64,000 nucleotides of DNA from Rosistilla oblonga (GCF_007751715.1 NZ_CP036292.1:4471339-4535338), one strand, 5' to 3'. Shown: positions 46,816 through 56,414, counted from the stretch's first letter. Numbers and translations: made by a program. Notes: generated by a model from the letters alone, not told the origin.

Positions 46816-47283
46816 ATGGCTAGTCCAATCCAGCGATCCCCAGTCCCGGCCGACCGCCGTTTGCGGATCGGGTTGGCGATTGCTGCGGTGGCAACGATCG
46901 CGGCGAGTGCGGTTGTTCTGCATCGCTTCGAACCCAACGCAAACTCGTGGTATCCGAAGTGTCCGTTGCACGAAATGACGGGGTTGCACTGTCCCGGCTG
47001 CGGCACCACGCGAGCCGCTCGCGAGATTCTGCACGGCGACTTGGCGACCGCCGTCCAATTGAATCCGCTGACAGTCATCGGCGGTCCGATCTTCCTGATG
47101 ATGCTGTGGCGAAACCGTCGCCGCCAGCAGGAGGGCAAACCGACAAAACCGCTGCTCGGTTGGGCGTTTCTCGTCTTGCTGATCCTCTATTTCGTCGCCC
47201 GCAACGTTCCCTCGCCAACTCGCAGTTGGTTCGCTCCGCCAAGTCCGCAGCCCACGATCGCTGAACCAACGACGCCGCGTTAA
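46816..47283 (+). CDS. DUF2752 membrane protein
   Basis: The 155-residue protein has the DUF2752 signature CPLHEMTGLHCPGCGTTRA with three Cys, flanked by membrane segments (IGLAIAAVATIAASAVVL; LNPLTVIGGPIFLMMLW; LGWAFLVLLILYFVARN). The ATG at 46816 is preferred because the first membrane segment follows soon after. An in-frame ATG at 46744 would add a Cys/Pro-rich piece that does not belong to the family. The function of DUF2752 is unknown; the Cys motif could bind metal. Confidence 0.85.
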   Translation: MASPIQRSPVPADRRLRIGLAIAAVATIAASAVVLHRFEPNANSWYPKCPLHEMTGLHCPGCGTTRAAREILHGDLATAVQLNPLTVIGGPIFLMMLWRNRRRQQEGKPTKPLLGWAFLVLLILYFVARNVPSPTRSWFAPPSPQPTIAEPTTPR

Positions 47284-47307
47284 TCGCTGCGCCACGGCGG
47301 GCGAACA

Positions 47308-48315
47308 TCAGCCGAGAGTCCAGACCTTTTCGGCTTCGCTCAACTGCAGCGCCCGCCGCGTCGCTTCGGGCAGGACCACATGATCGTCATCGATCCAGTG
47401 GACCTGGCTATTGACGGCGCGAAACCGCGAGGCGGATGTGGTGACGATCTGCCGCTTCGCATCGGCGGGAACCTCGCCTCGCTCCACCTTCGGATTGCGG
47501 CAACTTGCGACGCTGCGAATCGAATCGCGATCGGAATGCAAGATCGGGCCGGCATCAAAAATATCGACCAGCCCGCGCGACGCAAAACCCTCCCGCTCCA
47601 GCATCGCTTTGGCCGGACGCGTCTGTTCATGAACCTCACCGATCACTTCGCGAACCGCCGGTGGCAACAGGTCCCAGTAGATCGGATGTTCTGGCATCAA
47701 GTCGTCGATGAACTTTTTCGAAACCGTCGAAAGCGCATCGGCGACGGGAAAGTCGACGTGGAAAAAATGGCGGCCGAGCGCTTCCCAGAACGGACTGCTT
47801 CCATCGGCATCCGATACGCCACGCATCTCTGCGATCACCTCTTTGGCAAATCGACTGGGTCGCTGAGCGATCATCGAGAACCGAGCCAACGACAGTAGAC
47901 TGCCTCGCCCCTGCCCGCGGAATGCGGGCAGCAGGAACAGGCTGCCGATTTCGGTAGGCCCATCGTGGATCCGCCGAAGCTGTAGACTTCGCACGCTGCC
48001 GCGCACGTCCAGCTCTTCCGATTCCCGCTGCTCCGTGACAACTTCGTAAGCGTAAAACGGTTCGTACCCGCCGGTCTTGGCAAAGATGCAAGACGTTCCG
48101 ACCAGCGAACCCGTCGCTCTGTCCTCCATCACAAACACATACGGCTCGCCGCCGGGACGCTCCGATTTGCGAGTGAAGGCGAAATGCGACCACTCCAGAC
48201 GTTCGTGCAGCTGATCTTTGGTCAGCCGCAGCGAGGTCAGGCCGAAGCCCGATCGCTGGATCAGATCGTACAGCGGTTCCCAGTCGTCTAACGTCGCAGC
48301 GCGTACAACTTCCAT
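47308..48315 (-). CDS. astA: Arginine N-succinyltransferase
   Basis: AstA transfers succinyl from succinyl-CoA to arginine, the first step of the AST arginine catabolic pathway. The 335-residue length matches the family (about 340). Matching segments are FGLTSLRLTKDQLHERLEWS, EIGSLFLLPAFRGQGRGSLL, SRFAKEVIAEMRGVSDADG, SPFWEALGRHFFHVDFP, DDLMPEHPIYWDLLPPAVRE and EGFASRGLVDIFDAGPIL. It stands 2 bases downstream of an AstC-like aminotransferase. The other Ast enzymes (AstB, AstD, AstE) are not in the window. Confidence 0.93.
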   Translation of the reverse strand: MEVVRAATLDDWEPLYDLIQRSGFGLTSLRLTKDQLHERLEWSHFAFTRKSERPGGEPYVFVMEDRATGSLVGTSCIFAKTGGYEPFYAYEVVTEQRESEELDVRGSVRSLQLRRIHDGPTEIGSLFLLPAFRGQGRGSLLSLARFSMIAQRPSRFAKEVIAEMRGVSDADGSSPFWEALGRHFFHVDFPVADALSTVSKKFIDDLMPEHPIYWDLLPPAVREVIGEVHEQTRPAKAMLEREGFASRGLVDIFDAGPILHSDRDSIRSVASCRNPKVERGEVPADAKRQIVTTSASRFRAVNSQVHWIDDDHVVLPEATRRALQLSEAEKVWTLG

Positions 48316-48317
48316 CG

Positions 48318-49730
48318 TTATTCCGACGCCTTTGTGCTCGATGATTGCAAGACTTGCTCAATGATCGCGATCGCACTATCGATGTGTTCTGTCGTGGTGA
48401 TCGCCGGCGGAGGCAAAAAACGAATCCGGTAGGGATTGCCGCCGCACAAGAAACAGATCAGCCCCGCCGCGTAGAGTTCGCGAACCCAGCGATTTGCAGT
48501 TTCATAACTGCCGTCGCCGGGAGTCATCGCGATCATCATCCCCTTCCCGTACGGTCCCTGGATCTGTCCCGGGTACCGCTGGGCAAGCGTCTGCAAGCAA
48601 CTGGCAAAATGGTTGTGGTTGCGTTGATTGCGACCATCGACACCAAAACATTCCTGGTCCGCCAATTGGTCCAACATCCTTAGGCCCGTCGCGATCGACG
48701 CCGACGAACCGGTGAAAGTTTGGCTGAGGATCGGCGCTGTCGGTTGCAATTGTTTGCGGTACAGCGTCGCACAGACCTGCGTGATCTTGCCGATCGTCGT
48801 GATGTCAACATACCGATCTAGACCAAACGCCTGGTAGGCCAACGGAGCGGTCGTCCGCCCGAACGATTGCACCTCGTCGAAGATCGTCAAGATCCCCGCC
48901 GCTCGGATCGGTTTTAACAGAGCCTGGAAAAAGTCGGGGTCGCCCGGAACGTAACCGCCTTCGCCCGCGATCGGTTCGGCCCAGAAGGCGGCATGCCGGC
49001 CGGGATACCGTGTCAACAATTCATGCAGTCGATCGACAGCCGCTTGCGTACTCTGCTGCGGATTCGACGGATCGTAGAACGGCAGGTAATCGACGAGGAT
49101 CGTTTCGGGCAGGCCGCTGCGATAGCTTGGCCGATCGGTCAGCGCGGCCAAAGCGAGCGATCGCCCGGCGAAGCAGTTGGTGAAGGCGATGATCCGGTCG
49201 GCAGGACGGCGGGCATGAAAAGCGATCTTCAGCGCGTTTTCGTTTGCCATCGCACCACTTGTCGACAGCAAACAATGCCCCAGATCGGAACCACCCGCGT
49301 TTGCAAGATCCAACAATCGTTCGCACATCGCGATCGAAGGCCGGTTCTGTTGCAAGTTGCCTTGCATCACGGTGTCTTCCAAAGCCCCATCGATCGCGGC
49401 GTCGAGCATCTGCATGTGGCTGTGCCCCAGCCCATGAACGCCGATCCCGCCGATGAAGTCGAGCTTGACGCTGCCGTCAGCCAATTCGACCCACGGCCCG
49501 TTGCCAATGCCGCTGGCGATATAAGGGAAGTAGGGAGCGGCGCCGCGGGCTTCGGTCAGCCGATCCAAGAGCGTTGCGTACTCTTTTTCAAGCTGTGGAT
49601 CGGCCGGCCGTACTCCGTTTAACGGTGCAGAATGCTCGCGGAGCGCTGCGGATAACAAAGCTTTCGCCTGGGCAACACGTGGGTCGTTGCGAAGTCGATC
49701 GGCGGATAGACGTGAGTTGTCGTCGGTCAT
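48318..49730 (-). CDS. Class III aminotransferase, AstC- or lysine-6-transaminase-like
   Basis: The protein has 470 residues from the ATG at 49730; an ATG six codons earlier is possible. It is a fold-type I PLP enzyme. Segments include LDFIGGIGVHGLGHSHMQML, CLLSTSGAMANENALKIAFH, AFWAEPIAGEGGYVPGDP, FDEVQSFGRT and the PLP lysine Lys315 in TTIGKITQVCATL. This last motif resembles lysine-6-transaminases more than typical acetylornithine aminotransferases. AstA starts 2 bases after its stop, so succinylornithine transamination (AstC role) is the favoured activity. Lysine or 4-aminobutyrate as substrate is the main alternative. Confidence 0.85.
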   Translation of the reverse strand: MTDDNSRLSADRLRNDPRVAQAKALLSAALREHSAPLNGVRPADPQLEKEYATLLDRLTEARGAAPYFPYIASGIGNGPWVELADGSVKLDFIGGIGVHGLGHSHMQMLDAAIDGALEDTVMQGNLQQNRPSIAMCERLLDLANAGGSDLGHCLLSTSGAMANENALKIAFHARRPADRIIAFTNCFAGRSLALAALTDRPSYRSGLPETILVDYLPFYDPSNPQQSTQAAVDRLHELLTRYPGRHAAFWAEPIAGEGGYVPGDPDFFQALLKPIRAAGILTIFDEVQSFGRTTAPLAYQAFGLDRYVDITTIGKITQVCATLYRKQLQPTAPILSQTFTGSSASIATGLRMLDQLADQECFGVDGRNQRNHNHFASCLQTLAQRYPGQIQGPYGKGMMIAMTPGDGSYETANRWVRELYAAGLICFLCGGNPYRIRFLPPPAITTTEHIDSAIAIIEQVLQSSSTKASE

Positions 49731-49989
49731 GAAACGTTGCCTGAACATGGATAGCGAAACAACATCGATGTATTGTTGAGTATATCCTGTTGGCCGCCCA
49801 ATGCCGAATCGCCGCTACACAAGAAACCGACGGCGACGCCCCAGACGACCTTGGCACAACAACTTCGTACCTGTGCACCGCCTCTAAACGAGTCGATGCA
49901 GGAAACGACTGCACCGATTCCCACCGGTGATTATCGAGCGGATGCGATCGCCGCCGCGCGAAAAGCCTCAGCTGATCTTTATTAGCGGG

Positions 49990-50247
49990 CTATTTCTTTT
50001 GTTCCGCTGCAGCGATCAACGCTTCGAGTTCCAGAAGGTGCTCGTAAGGTGCGCGTTGCCGCTGATACTTGTTCGAGATCAGATCGTGAAGCGTTCGCAG
50101 GTCCTCCAACGGGATGACCGGGAACTCGGTCCATTCGGCTTCGGATTTCAGGCGTGAGCGAAGCTTCCATTTTCCCGCGTGCCGAGTCGCGGTGGCGAGC
50201 CGAACTTCGCCTTCATCGGTCGTCTCACGCCATTCGTGTTTCTTCAT
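49990..50247 (-). CDS. Small hypothetical protein
   Basis: The 85-residue protein begins MKKHEWRETTDEGEVRLATA and continues with a beta-rich part (GKWKLRSRLKSEAEWTEF) and a helical, charged end (YEHLLELEALIAAAEQKK). It resembles short conserved planctomycete proteins of unknown role. The ATG at 50247 is preferred over the longer frame to 50427, whose added part is Arg/Ser-rich and poor. Confidence 0.6.
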   Translation of the reverse strand: MKKHEWRETTDEGEVRLATATRHAGKWKLRSRLKSEAEWTEFPVIPLEDLRTLHDLISNKYQRQRAPYEHLLELEALIAAAEQKK

Positions 50248-50462
50248 GATTCGTGTTCCTAATGGTCTGCGACTCAGAAGATTTAACGCAGTTCGGGAGG
50301 AGAATAGGGCATCCGGAGATCGCTGCCGCACGATGCGGCGCGGATCATCGCACGGAAAAATGGTATCAATCCGCGATTGCAAAAGATAGCCGCAGGACGC
50401 TCGCAGAGGGAACCTACGAAGGCCCAATCGACGCTCGCCGCCGATAATGCTGGCTCGATACG

Positions 50463-51881
50463 CTAGAACAACTGGTGAAGCGGTTCGCCTTCAGCTAACA
50501 GACTGATCGGTTGGCCGCTGGCATCGATCGCCGAAAGGTCGTTCACTCCCATCGCGTGGTAGACGGTTTTGACGATGTCCTCGGGCCCGATCGTTTGGTG
50601 TTCGGGATATTCGCCTCGCTTGTCGGTCTCGCCGTAGACCTGGCCGCCGCGGATGCCACCGCCGGCAAACAGGTTGCTCATGCAAGCAGTCCAGTGATCG
50701 CGGCCCGCCCCCACGACGCCGCCGGAACGAATATCGCCGATCTTCGGCTTGCGGCCCATCTCGCTGGAGACCAAGACCAACGTATCGTCGATCAGTCCGC
50801 TTTGGGCGAGGTCTTCGATCAGCGCCGAATAACAGCGATCAAACTCTGGCAGCAGATTTTCCTGCAGGCACTGAAAATTGTTTCCATGCGTATCCCAACC
50901 GCCGGCGCTTTTGCACTTTGCGTTGAGGCTTGTATCTTCCTTCCAAAAGACTGTCACAAACGGAACGCCGGCTTGGACCAAGCGGCGAGCCATCAGCAGG
51001 CTGGTGCCATTAACCGTCTGGCCATATCGTTCGCGAACCGCCAACGGTTCCTCCGAAACGTCAAACGCGCGGCTGGTCGCAGAGGATGCCAGCAGTTCGA
51101 ACGCTTTGCGGTGCTGGATCTCGAAGTTCGAAGCCGCCGCGTCGGTTTCAAAAGTCCGCCGCGCCCCATCGATCGATTTCAGCAATCCCTTGCGGTCGCT
51201 CAATCGGTCGCGCGTGACGCCATCTTGCAATGTCAGCGACGGCGCCGCGAAGGTGAGCGGATTGCCGGGATCGCTACTCAAATAAAACGGATCAAATTCG
51301 GCCCCCAAGCGAGCCGAAAATTGGCCGGGCCGCGTGTAGGGAGGGCGACTCGGTTTGTGCGGCAAGGTGATCGCCTGCGGCAACGACTCGTGGGGCTCGC
51401 GTTTCGAAGCGACGACCGATCCCATAAAAGGCCAATCGTCGGGATAGGGCCGCCGATCGTTCCCCTGAGTCCGGAAGGTGTTGTCCGGCGCGTGCCCTGT
51501 CAGGTTGTAGTAATACCCGGCGTGATGATCTCCCGTCGCTAGCCCGCGGTCGCTGACTCCATGCACGATCGCCAGATGATCGGCCACCTTGGCGGTCATC
51601 GGAAGATGCTCGCACAATCGGATACCGGGAGCGGCGGTCTGGATCGAAGCAAACGGGCCGCGATAGGCGCTCCCCGCATCGGGCTTCATGTCCCAAGTGT
51701 CGACGTGCGACGCACCGCCACACAAAAAGAAGAGGATCGTCGACTTCGCCTTCCCCGATGCTCGCGTTGTTGTCGCAGCCGGCTTGCCCCACGCTGCGGT
51801 CGGCAACCGCATTCCGGCATAACCAACTGTCGATGCCACAATCGCGGTCCGGCGATCGATACGGATCTTACTTTTGTCCAT
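50463..51881 (-). CDS. DUF1501 (sulfatase-like) exported protein
   Basis: The 472-residue protein starts MDKSKIRIDRRTAIVASTVG, with a Tat-like RR and hydrophobic stretch. Typical DUF1501 parts are ILFFLCGGASHVDTWDMKPD, EHLPMTAKVADHLAIVHGVS, TGDHHAGYYYNLTGHAP, FVTVFWKEDTSLNAKCKSAG with GWDTHGNNFQCL, and LVLVSSEMGRKPKIGD. These resemble the alkaline-phosphatase/sulfatase superfamily. Many planctomycete relatives sit next to DUF1549/DUF1553 cytochromes; none is adjacent here. Substrate unknown. Confidence 0.92.
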   Translation of the reverse strand: MDKSKIRIDRRTAIVASTVGYAGMRLPTAAWGKPAATTTRASGKAKSTILFFLCGGASHVDTWDMKPDAGSAYRGPFASIQTAAPGIRLCEHLPMTAKVADHLAIVHGVSDRGLATGDHHAGYYYNLTGHAPDNTFRTQGNDRRPYPDDWPFMGSVVASKREPHESLPQAITLPHKPSRPPYTRPGQFSARLGAEFDPFYLSSDPGNPLTFAAPSLTLQDGVTRDRLSDRKGLLKSIDGARRTFETDAAASNFEIQHRKAFELLASSATSRAFDVSEEPLAVRERYGQTVNGTSLLMARRLVQAGVPFVTVFWKEDTSLNAKCKSAGGWDTHGNNFQCLQENLLPEFDRCYSALIEDLAQSGLIDDTLVLVSSEMGRKPKIGDIRSGGVVGAGRDHWTACMSNLFAGGGIRGGQVYGETDKRGEYPEHQTIGPEDIVKTVYHAMGVNDLSAIDASGQPISLLAEGEPLHQLF

Positions 51882-52152
51882 CGTGCAATACCTCGAGGCG
51901 GGATGTGGCGGAGGGGGTAGGGAGGACAACGCCGGGATTGTATCACGCTGCCGCGGCGATTGCGAACGTTTTAGCGGCCTGCACCAGGGAGAATCAGTGT
52001 TTGTGCTTGGGCAAATTAGCCGCCACGCGCTGATACCTCAAATTGAAACACTCAATAGCCCTGTGGACTGTCCTGCAAACCACTTTTCGCCTTTTATCTC
52101 TTGCCTCGCCAACGCACTCTTGTATCATTGCATTAACACAACAGGCCATCCC

Positions 52153-52545
52153 ATGCAATTACATATCAGCACCGACGGCGTCCCGATCTTCCAACAGATC
52201 GTCGACCAGATCCAATATCGCATCGTCTCGGGCCAATTGGCCGCGGGGGATGAATTGCCGACGATCCGCGGGCTGGCGGAGTCGTTGCGAGTGAACCCCA
52301 ACACCGTGGCCCGCGCCTACCGCGAGCTCGAACACGAAGGGCTCGTCGAGAAGCGGCGAACAACCGGCACGTTTGTCGCGGAGCAGATCGAACGCCGAAC
52401 TCTGAACCAACGTCGCGATCTATTGAAACCGCACTTGCAGCGATTGATCATCCAATCGCGGCAGCTGGGATTTTCGATCGACGACGTGATCGAACAGTTG
52501 AAGAAAAGGGACGACCAAATTCCTCGTGACGAGAACCGATCATGA
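52153..52545 (+). CDS. GntR-family regulator, YtrA subfamily
   Basis: The 130-residue regulator has the N-terminal GntR winged helix (IFQQIVDQIQYRIVSGQLAAGDELPTIR, LRVNPNTVARAYRELEHEGLV, RTTGTFVA) and a short helical effector part (LLKPHLQRLIIQSRQLGFS). This is the YtrA layout of small GntR proteins that sit in front of ABC transporters. The ATG at 52153 starts right before the fold; a longer frame to 51874 adds nothing family-like. Its stop overlaps the start of the ATPase gene (ATGA), so it probably autoregulates the operon. Confidence 0.93.
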   Translation: MQLHISTDGVPIFQQIVDQIQYRIVSGQLAAGDELPTIRGLAESLRVNPNTVARAYRELEHEGLVEKRRTTGTFVAEQIERRTLNQRRDLLKPHLQRLIIQSRQLGFSIDDVIEQLKKRDDQIPRDENRS

Positions 52546-53507
52546 ACGCTTCCCAAACCGATGGTGTCGCTGTTGACGTTCAAAATCTGAGCCGGAAGTT
52601 TCGTGGCAACGAAGCGCTCCGCGACGTGAACCTACAAATCCCCAGCGGTTCCATTTTTGGACTGGTGGGGCTTAACGGAGCCGGCAAGACGACGCTGATT
52701 CGCCACCTGATCGGTGCTCTGGTCGCCAAACATGGCCAAGTCCGCGTGCTGGGGCAGGATCCGGTTGCCGATCCCGCGGGCGTTCTGCGGCGGATCGGTT
52801 ATCTAAGCGAAGAGGACTCGTTGCCGCAGTGGTTGCGTGTGGGGGAACTGATCGATTTCTCCAAGGCGATGTATCCGACCTGGGACGATGCCTATGCGGC
52901 GGAGTTGTGCGAGATGTTTTCTCTGGCGCGGACGTCGCGTCTGCAATCGTTGTCCAAAGGACAGCGGGCGCGGGCGGGGCTGCTGGTTGCGATCGCCCAT
53001 CGCCCCGAACTGCTGATCCTCGACGAACCGAGCAGCGGGCTGGACCCGATCGCACGCAGCGATATCCTCGAAGCAATCATCCGAACGGTTGGTGAAGAGG
53101 GGCGAACCGTGTTGTTTTCCAGCCACCTGTTAGACGAAGTCGCTCGCGTTTGCGACAGCGTTGCTCTGATGTCCGCCGGGCAGATCGTGGAGAGACGCAC
53201 GATAGAAGATCTGCAGTCGCGGTATTGCGAGATCATTTGTCGGGAGAATTTCGCGGACGGCGACTCACCCCGTCTGCCCGCTGCGTTTGGCTGGCAGCGC
53301 AGTGGCGGGGAATGGTCGGCGGTCGTCGAAACACAGCGATTGGAAGCGTCGCTTCAGAGCGGCGATCTACAGTTGCTGAATCGCTATGAAATCACGCTGG
53401 AACGCTGGTTCACCGCGCGAGCAAATACCGGCGCCGGCGATCCGCTAGCGATCGAAGAGGACGAAAGTGGGCCGCAGCAAGCGATCGCATCGGGAGAGAT
53501 CCAATGA
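52542..53507 (+). CDS. ABC transporter ATP-binding protein
   Basis: The 321-residue ATPase has Walker A GLNGAGKTTLIRHLIG (about residues 38-53) and the signature LSKGQRARAGL, a variant of LSGGQ. Walker B is LLILDEPSSGLDPIARSD, and the H-loop is LFSSHLLDEVARVCD. The extra C-terminal 90 residues are typical of exporter-type ATPases of the CcmA/YtrB group. It overlaps both the regulator upstream (4 bases) and the permease downstream (4 bases, ATGA). Together they form a YtrA-regulated efflux or envelope-stress type transporter. Substrate unknown. Confidence 0.94.
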   Translation: MNASQTDGVAVDVQNLSRKFRGNEALRDVNLQIPSGSIFGLVGLNGAGKTTLIRHLIGALVAKHGQVRVLGQDPVADPAGVLRRIGYLSEEDSLPQWLRVGELIDFSKAMYPTWDDAYAAELCEMFSLARTSRLQSLSKGQRARAGLLVAIAHRPELLILDEPSSGLDPIARSDILEAIIRTVGEEGRTVLFSSHLLDEVARVCDSVALMSAGQIVERRTIEDLQSRYCEIICRENFADGDSPRLPAAFGWQRSGGEWSAVVETQRLEASLQSGDLQLLNRYEITLERWFTARANTGAGDPLAIEEDESGPQQAIASGEIQ

Positions 53508-55207
53508 ACCAAACGACTGCCCTGATCCGACTCGCGTTTTGCTGCCAGCGTCGCGTTGTGATCGCGATGATCGCCCTCGTTGCGGTCGGACAAATCATAG
53601 TTTGGGGAACCGCCCTACTGCACCCGCAGTGGCTGCAACACAACGTCCTGCCGATGACGATGGTCTGTTCGCTGCTGCCCGCTGCATTGTTCAGCTTCGT
53701 CGTTTTCGATTACGGCTTCCAAACCGACCTCAACTTTACCGCCAGCAGTTGCAACCATTGGCTGCTGCGGATGCCGGTCGCCGCGTGGAAGATCGCGATC
53801 GTTCCGGTAGTGCTCCGCACGTTGTGGGTCAGCGGATTGTGGACGTTGGTCCAGCAGGGAGAAGCGTGGACGCAGGGACGCACGGGGTGGCCGTGGCTGG
53901 CGCCCTGCCTGTCGCTTTCCGCCGGTGCGATCTGGGTGATGGTGCTCACATGGCGTCCGTTTGCCAATCCTTGGTTCCGGTTGCTGTCGCTACTGTCGGT
54001 CGCCATCGGCTTCTATTTCTGTATCGCCCTGATTTTTGATGGGCGATCGATGGTCCCAGCCGAGTGGCGCGGCTTGGTGCCAACGGCGGGACTTGTAGTG
54101 GCGGGGCTGTTCTATTCCAGCGGAGTCGCCGCATCGTTTGCAGCGATCCGTTTGGCGAGGACCAATACGCGGGGAATCATTCCCGAAACGGACCGTCGGC
54201 CCGCCGTGGCCCGTCGCGTCTTAAACGACAGCGTTTCCCAACGCGCATCCAAACCGGCCAACTTCAGGCGTCCTTACAATGCATTGTTATGGCACCAGTG
54301 GATCCGCATCCGCACGTCGGCCTACACGACTGTCGCACTCTATCTGATTCCAGCGATTGGGCTGTACGTCGCGGTGGTCCCCTTCAGCGGGCCGGCATTC
54401 ATCATGCTCAATGTCCTGCTTGCCTATGCCGGCATCTTTGCGTCCAGCGGCAACCAATTGGACGCCGCCGCCAGGCAACCTTCCAGCCTGCCAACCTATT
54501 TGATCGCTAGCCCCATCAGCTCGGCGACCATTGCCTGGACGCGAGCCATCGTTCCATTGGCTGTCGCGGCGGTGATCTATCTTTCGATCGGCGAGGTACT
54601 CGCCGGCTGGGCGATCTGGCCTACGAATCGCACAAACTGGATCGCGTGGGCCGAGAGTTATCGCAGCTGGTTCAACGGGCAGGACGCCACACCGATGTTT
54701 GGTTTGCGATTGGTCGGATCGTTCTGCGTCGCATTCTTGGCGACGTATCTGAGCCGCGTCGCTAGCTACTGGTGGATCGGAATGACGGGGCGAACGTGGT
54801 TCGTCATGGCAGCATCGGTTGTCGGCATGACCTTCTATTTTGTGCCGCTATCGATCTTTCTGGCTTGGTTTATGAAGCAGAACGATTGGCAAGCGGTTCA
54901 AGCGATGGGACGCTCGGGCTGGCAATGGATGCCCACGGCAATCTTCGTGGCGATGGCATGTAAGGTGATCGCAGTGGCGATCGCCGCGTATCTGCTCCGC
55001 CATCGCCGACTCGCCTCCACAAGAGCGATCGCTAGCGTTGCCTTCGGCTGGGTTGCGATCTGCGTAATCCTGGCGGGAACGCTGACGATGCTGATTCCCG
55101 ATTCACGCATCAGCTTTGCCTGGATGCTGGCTGCGGCAACGCTCACCGTTCCACTGGCAAGAATCTTCGCGATGCCGTTGGCTCTGGCCTGGAACCGCCA
55201 TAGATAA
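53504..55207 (+). CDS. ABC transporter permease
   Basis: The 567-residue protein is very hydrophobic, with about 10-12 predicted membrane segments (for example VVIAMIALVAVGQIIVWGTA, LIPAIGLYVAVVPFSGPAFI and TWFVMAASVVGMTFYFVPLS). The two halves are separated by a basic cytoplasmic stretch around residues 215-260. It has no recognised close family, but its 4-base overlap with the ATPase gene shows it is the transmembrane partner. No second permease or solute-binding gene follows. The next gene lies on the other strand. Confidence 0.85.
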   Translation: MNQTTALIRLAFCCQRRVVIAMIALVAVGQIIVWGTALLHPQWLQHNVLPMTMVCSLLPAALFSFVVFDYGFQTDLNFTASSCNHWLLRMPVAAWKIAIVPVVLRTLWVSGLWTLVQQGEAWTQGRTGWPWLAPCLSLSAGAIWVMVLTWRPFANPWFRLLSLLSVAIGFYFCIALIFDGRSMVPAEWRGLVPTAGLVVAGLFYSSGVAASFAAIRLARTNTRGIIPETDRRPAVARRVLNDSVSQRASKPANFRRPYNALLWHQWIRIRTSAYTTVALYLIPAIGLYVAVVPFSGPAFIMLNVLLAYAGIFASSGNQLDAAARQPSSLPTYLIASPISSATIAWTRAIVPLAVAAVIYLSIGEVLAGWAIWPTNRTNWIAWAESYRSWFNGQDATPMFGLRLVGSFCVAFLATYLSRVASYWWIGMTGRTWFVMAASVVGMTFYFVPLSIFLAWFMKQNDWQAVQAMGRSGWQWMPTAIFVAMACKVIAVAIAAYLLRHRRLASTRAIASVAFGWVAICVILAGTLTMLIPDSRISFAWMLAAATLTVPLARIFAMPLALAWNRHR

Positions 55208-55340
55208 CTGCCGCGAAATTGTCGCGTCGCAAATGCGAGATTGCGTTCGCTGGCCCGGTCGTAGATCACGTAAACGAATATCGATGGCGTGATTGCATCG
55301 CCACTTCAAAGCGGCAACAGGGAGAGCCTCAGCAGAAGGT

Positions 55341-56360
55341 TTAGAGCGATTGCTTGACCCAGACAAAGGGAGCCCGAGCGCTTTCGCCGAGCGACGCATC
55401 GTTGACATTCAGCCCCGCTTCGATCCGATTTTCCAGATTCACAAACGGTTGATCCTGGGTCTCCAACGCGGCGGTGCTGGAGACAAATCGCACGCGGCCA
55501 TCTTCGTACAACAGATTGAAGCCGCGCCCATCGTGAGCCAACTGATCCCCGTCAACAGTGCGAACCGGTGCGTCCCCAAGGATCGCAAACGTCGAACGCG
55601 ATTCGTATCGAGGCGCGTTGTAGGTTTGATCGTCCATCACGCCAAGGGTGTAAGCCAATTGGCCGCCGGAGACGTTTTGCAAATGCAGGAGATCGCCGGC
55701 CGACGCGTTTTGCAGTTGCAACTTGGTCGGCACCAAAGCGGGCGAGGAGGGCTGGTTCTGCGACGGGCACCAGATCGCACTCTCGCGATCCAACAGATCG
55801 TGTTCCTTGAGTTCGACAGCAAAGACGCCGGCAAAAGCCAACGGCCCGCGGAGGTCGATTTTCGGCAACCGCTGCTGAGGATCGCTGATCGCAAACTGCG
55901 CCAGCGAAGTGCCCAACTCTTGCAGATTGCCCTGACACTGCGTTCGTCGGGCTTCGAACCGCCCTTCGAGAATCGCCGGGAAGACCAAACCGCCCAGCAC
56001 GATCATCGAGACTGTCGCAACCAACGCATCGGGGATCCGCCAACGCCGCGCGGTCGCTGCTCGCTGCGATGGATCGGTTTCCGAAAGTGGAGTCGTCGGG
56101 GCCAGCGAAGGAGTTGCGGCGGGTTGCGGTTTGGATGACTCGATAAAATCCATCGTCCGCGAGATCAAATCTGCTGGCGGTTCAAACGCTTCGGGTTGAT
56201 CCTGATCGGATAGCGGATCTTCTTCCAACGGTCGCAGCGAATCCCGCAAACGCTCCAATTCGGCGCGGGCTTCGGGATCCGAATCGAGCATCGCCTCGAC
56301 ACGTAGCACCTCTTCGGGTTCCAACGCGCCTAACAAATATCCAAGCAGATCTTCGCGCAT
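55341..56360 (-). CDS. Anti-sigma-like membrane protein with a DUF1559-like periplasmic part
   Basis: The 339-residue protein has a cytoplasmic acidic helical start (MREDLLGYLLGALEPEEVLR, then MLDSDPEARAELERLRDSL), as in anti-sigma proteins. A Pro/Ala linker leads to one membrane segment at residues 112-132. The external part begins EARRTQCQGNLQELGTSLA, very like the DUF1559 pilin-type core, and near the end has HDGRGFNLLYEDGRVRFV, like the H-X9-DG motif of that family. It follows an ECF sigma gene by 54 bases on the same strand. It probably holds the sigma factor at the membrane until an external signal arrives. Confidence 0.8.
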   Translation of the reverse strand: MREDLLGYLLGALEPEEVLRVEAMLDSDPEARAELERLRDSLRPLEEDPLSDQDQPEAFEPPADLISRTMDFIESSKPQPAATPSLAPTTPLSETDPSQRAATARRWRIPDALVATVSMIVLGGLVFPAILEGRFEARRTQCQGNLQELGTSLAQFAISDPQQRLPKIDLRGPLAFAGVFAVELKEHDLLDRESAIWCPSQNQPSSPALVPTKLQLQNASAGDLLHLQNVSGGQLAYTLGVMDDQTYNAPRYESRSTFAILGDAPVRTVDGDQLAHDGRGFNLLYEDGRVRFVSSTAALETQDQPFVNLENRIEAGLNVNDASLGESARAPFVWVKQSL

Positions 56361-56414
56361 GGCGCAGGAACCCTCTTCACATTGCTTTGCGGCAGATGAA
56401 GCTTCGCCGTTGCG

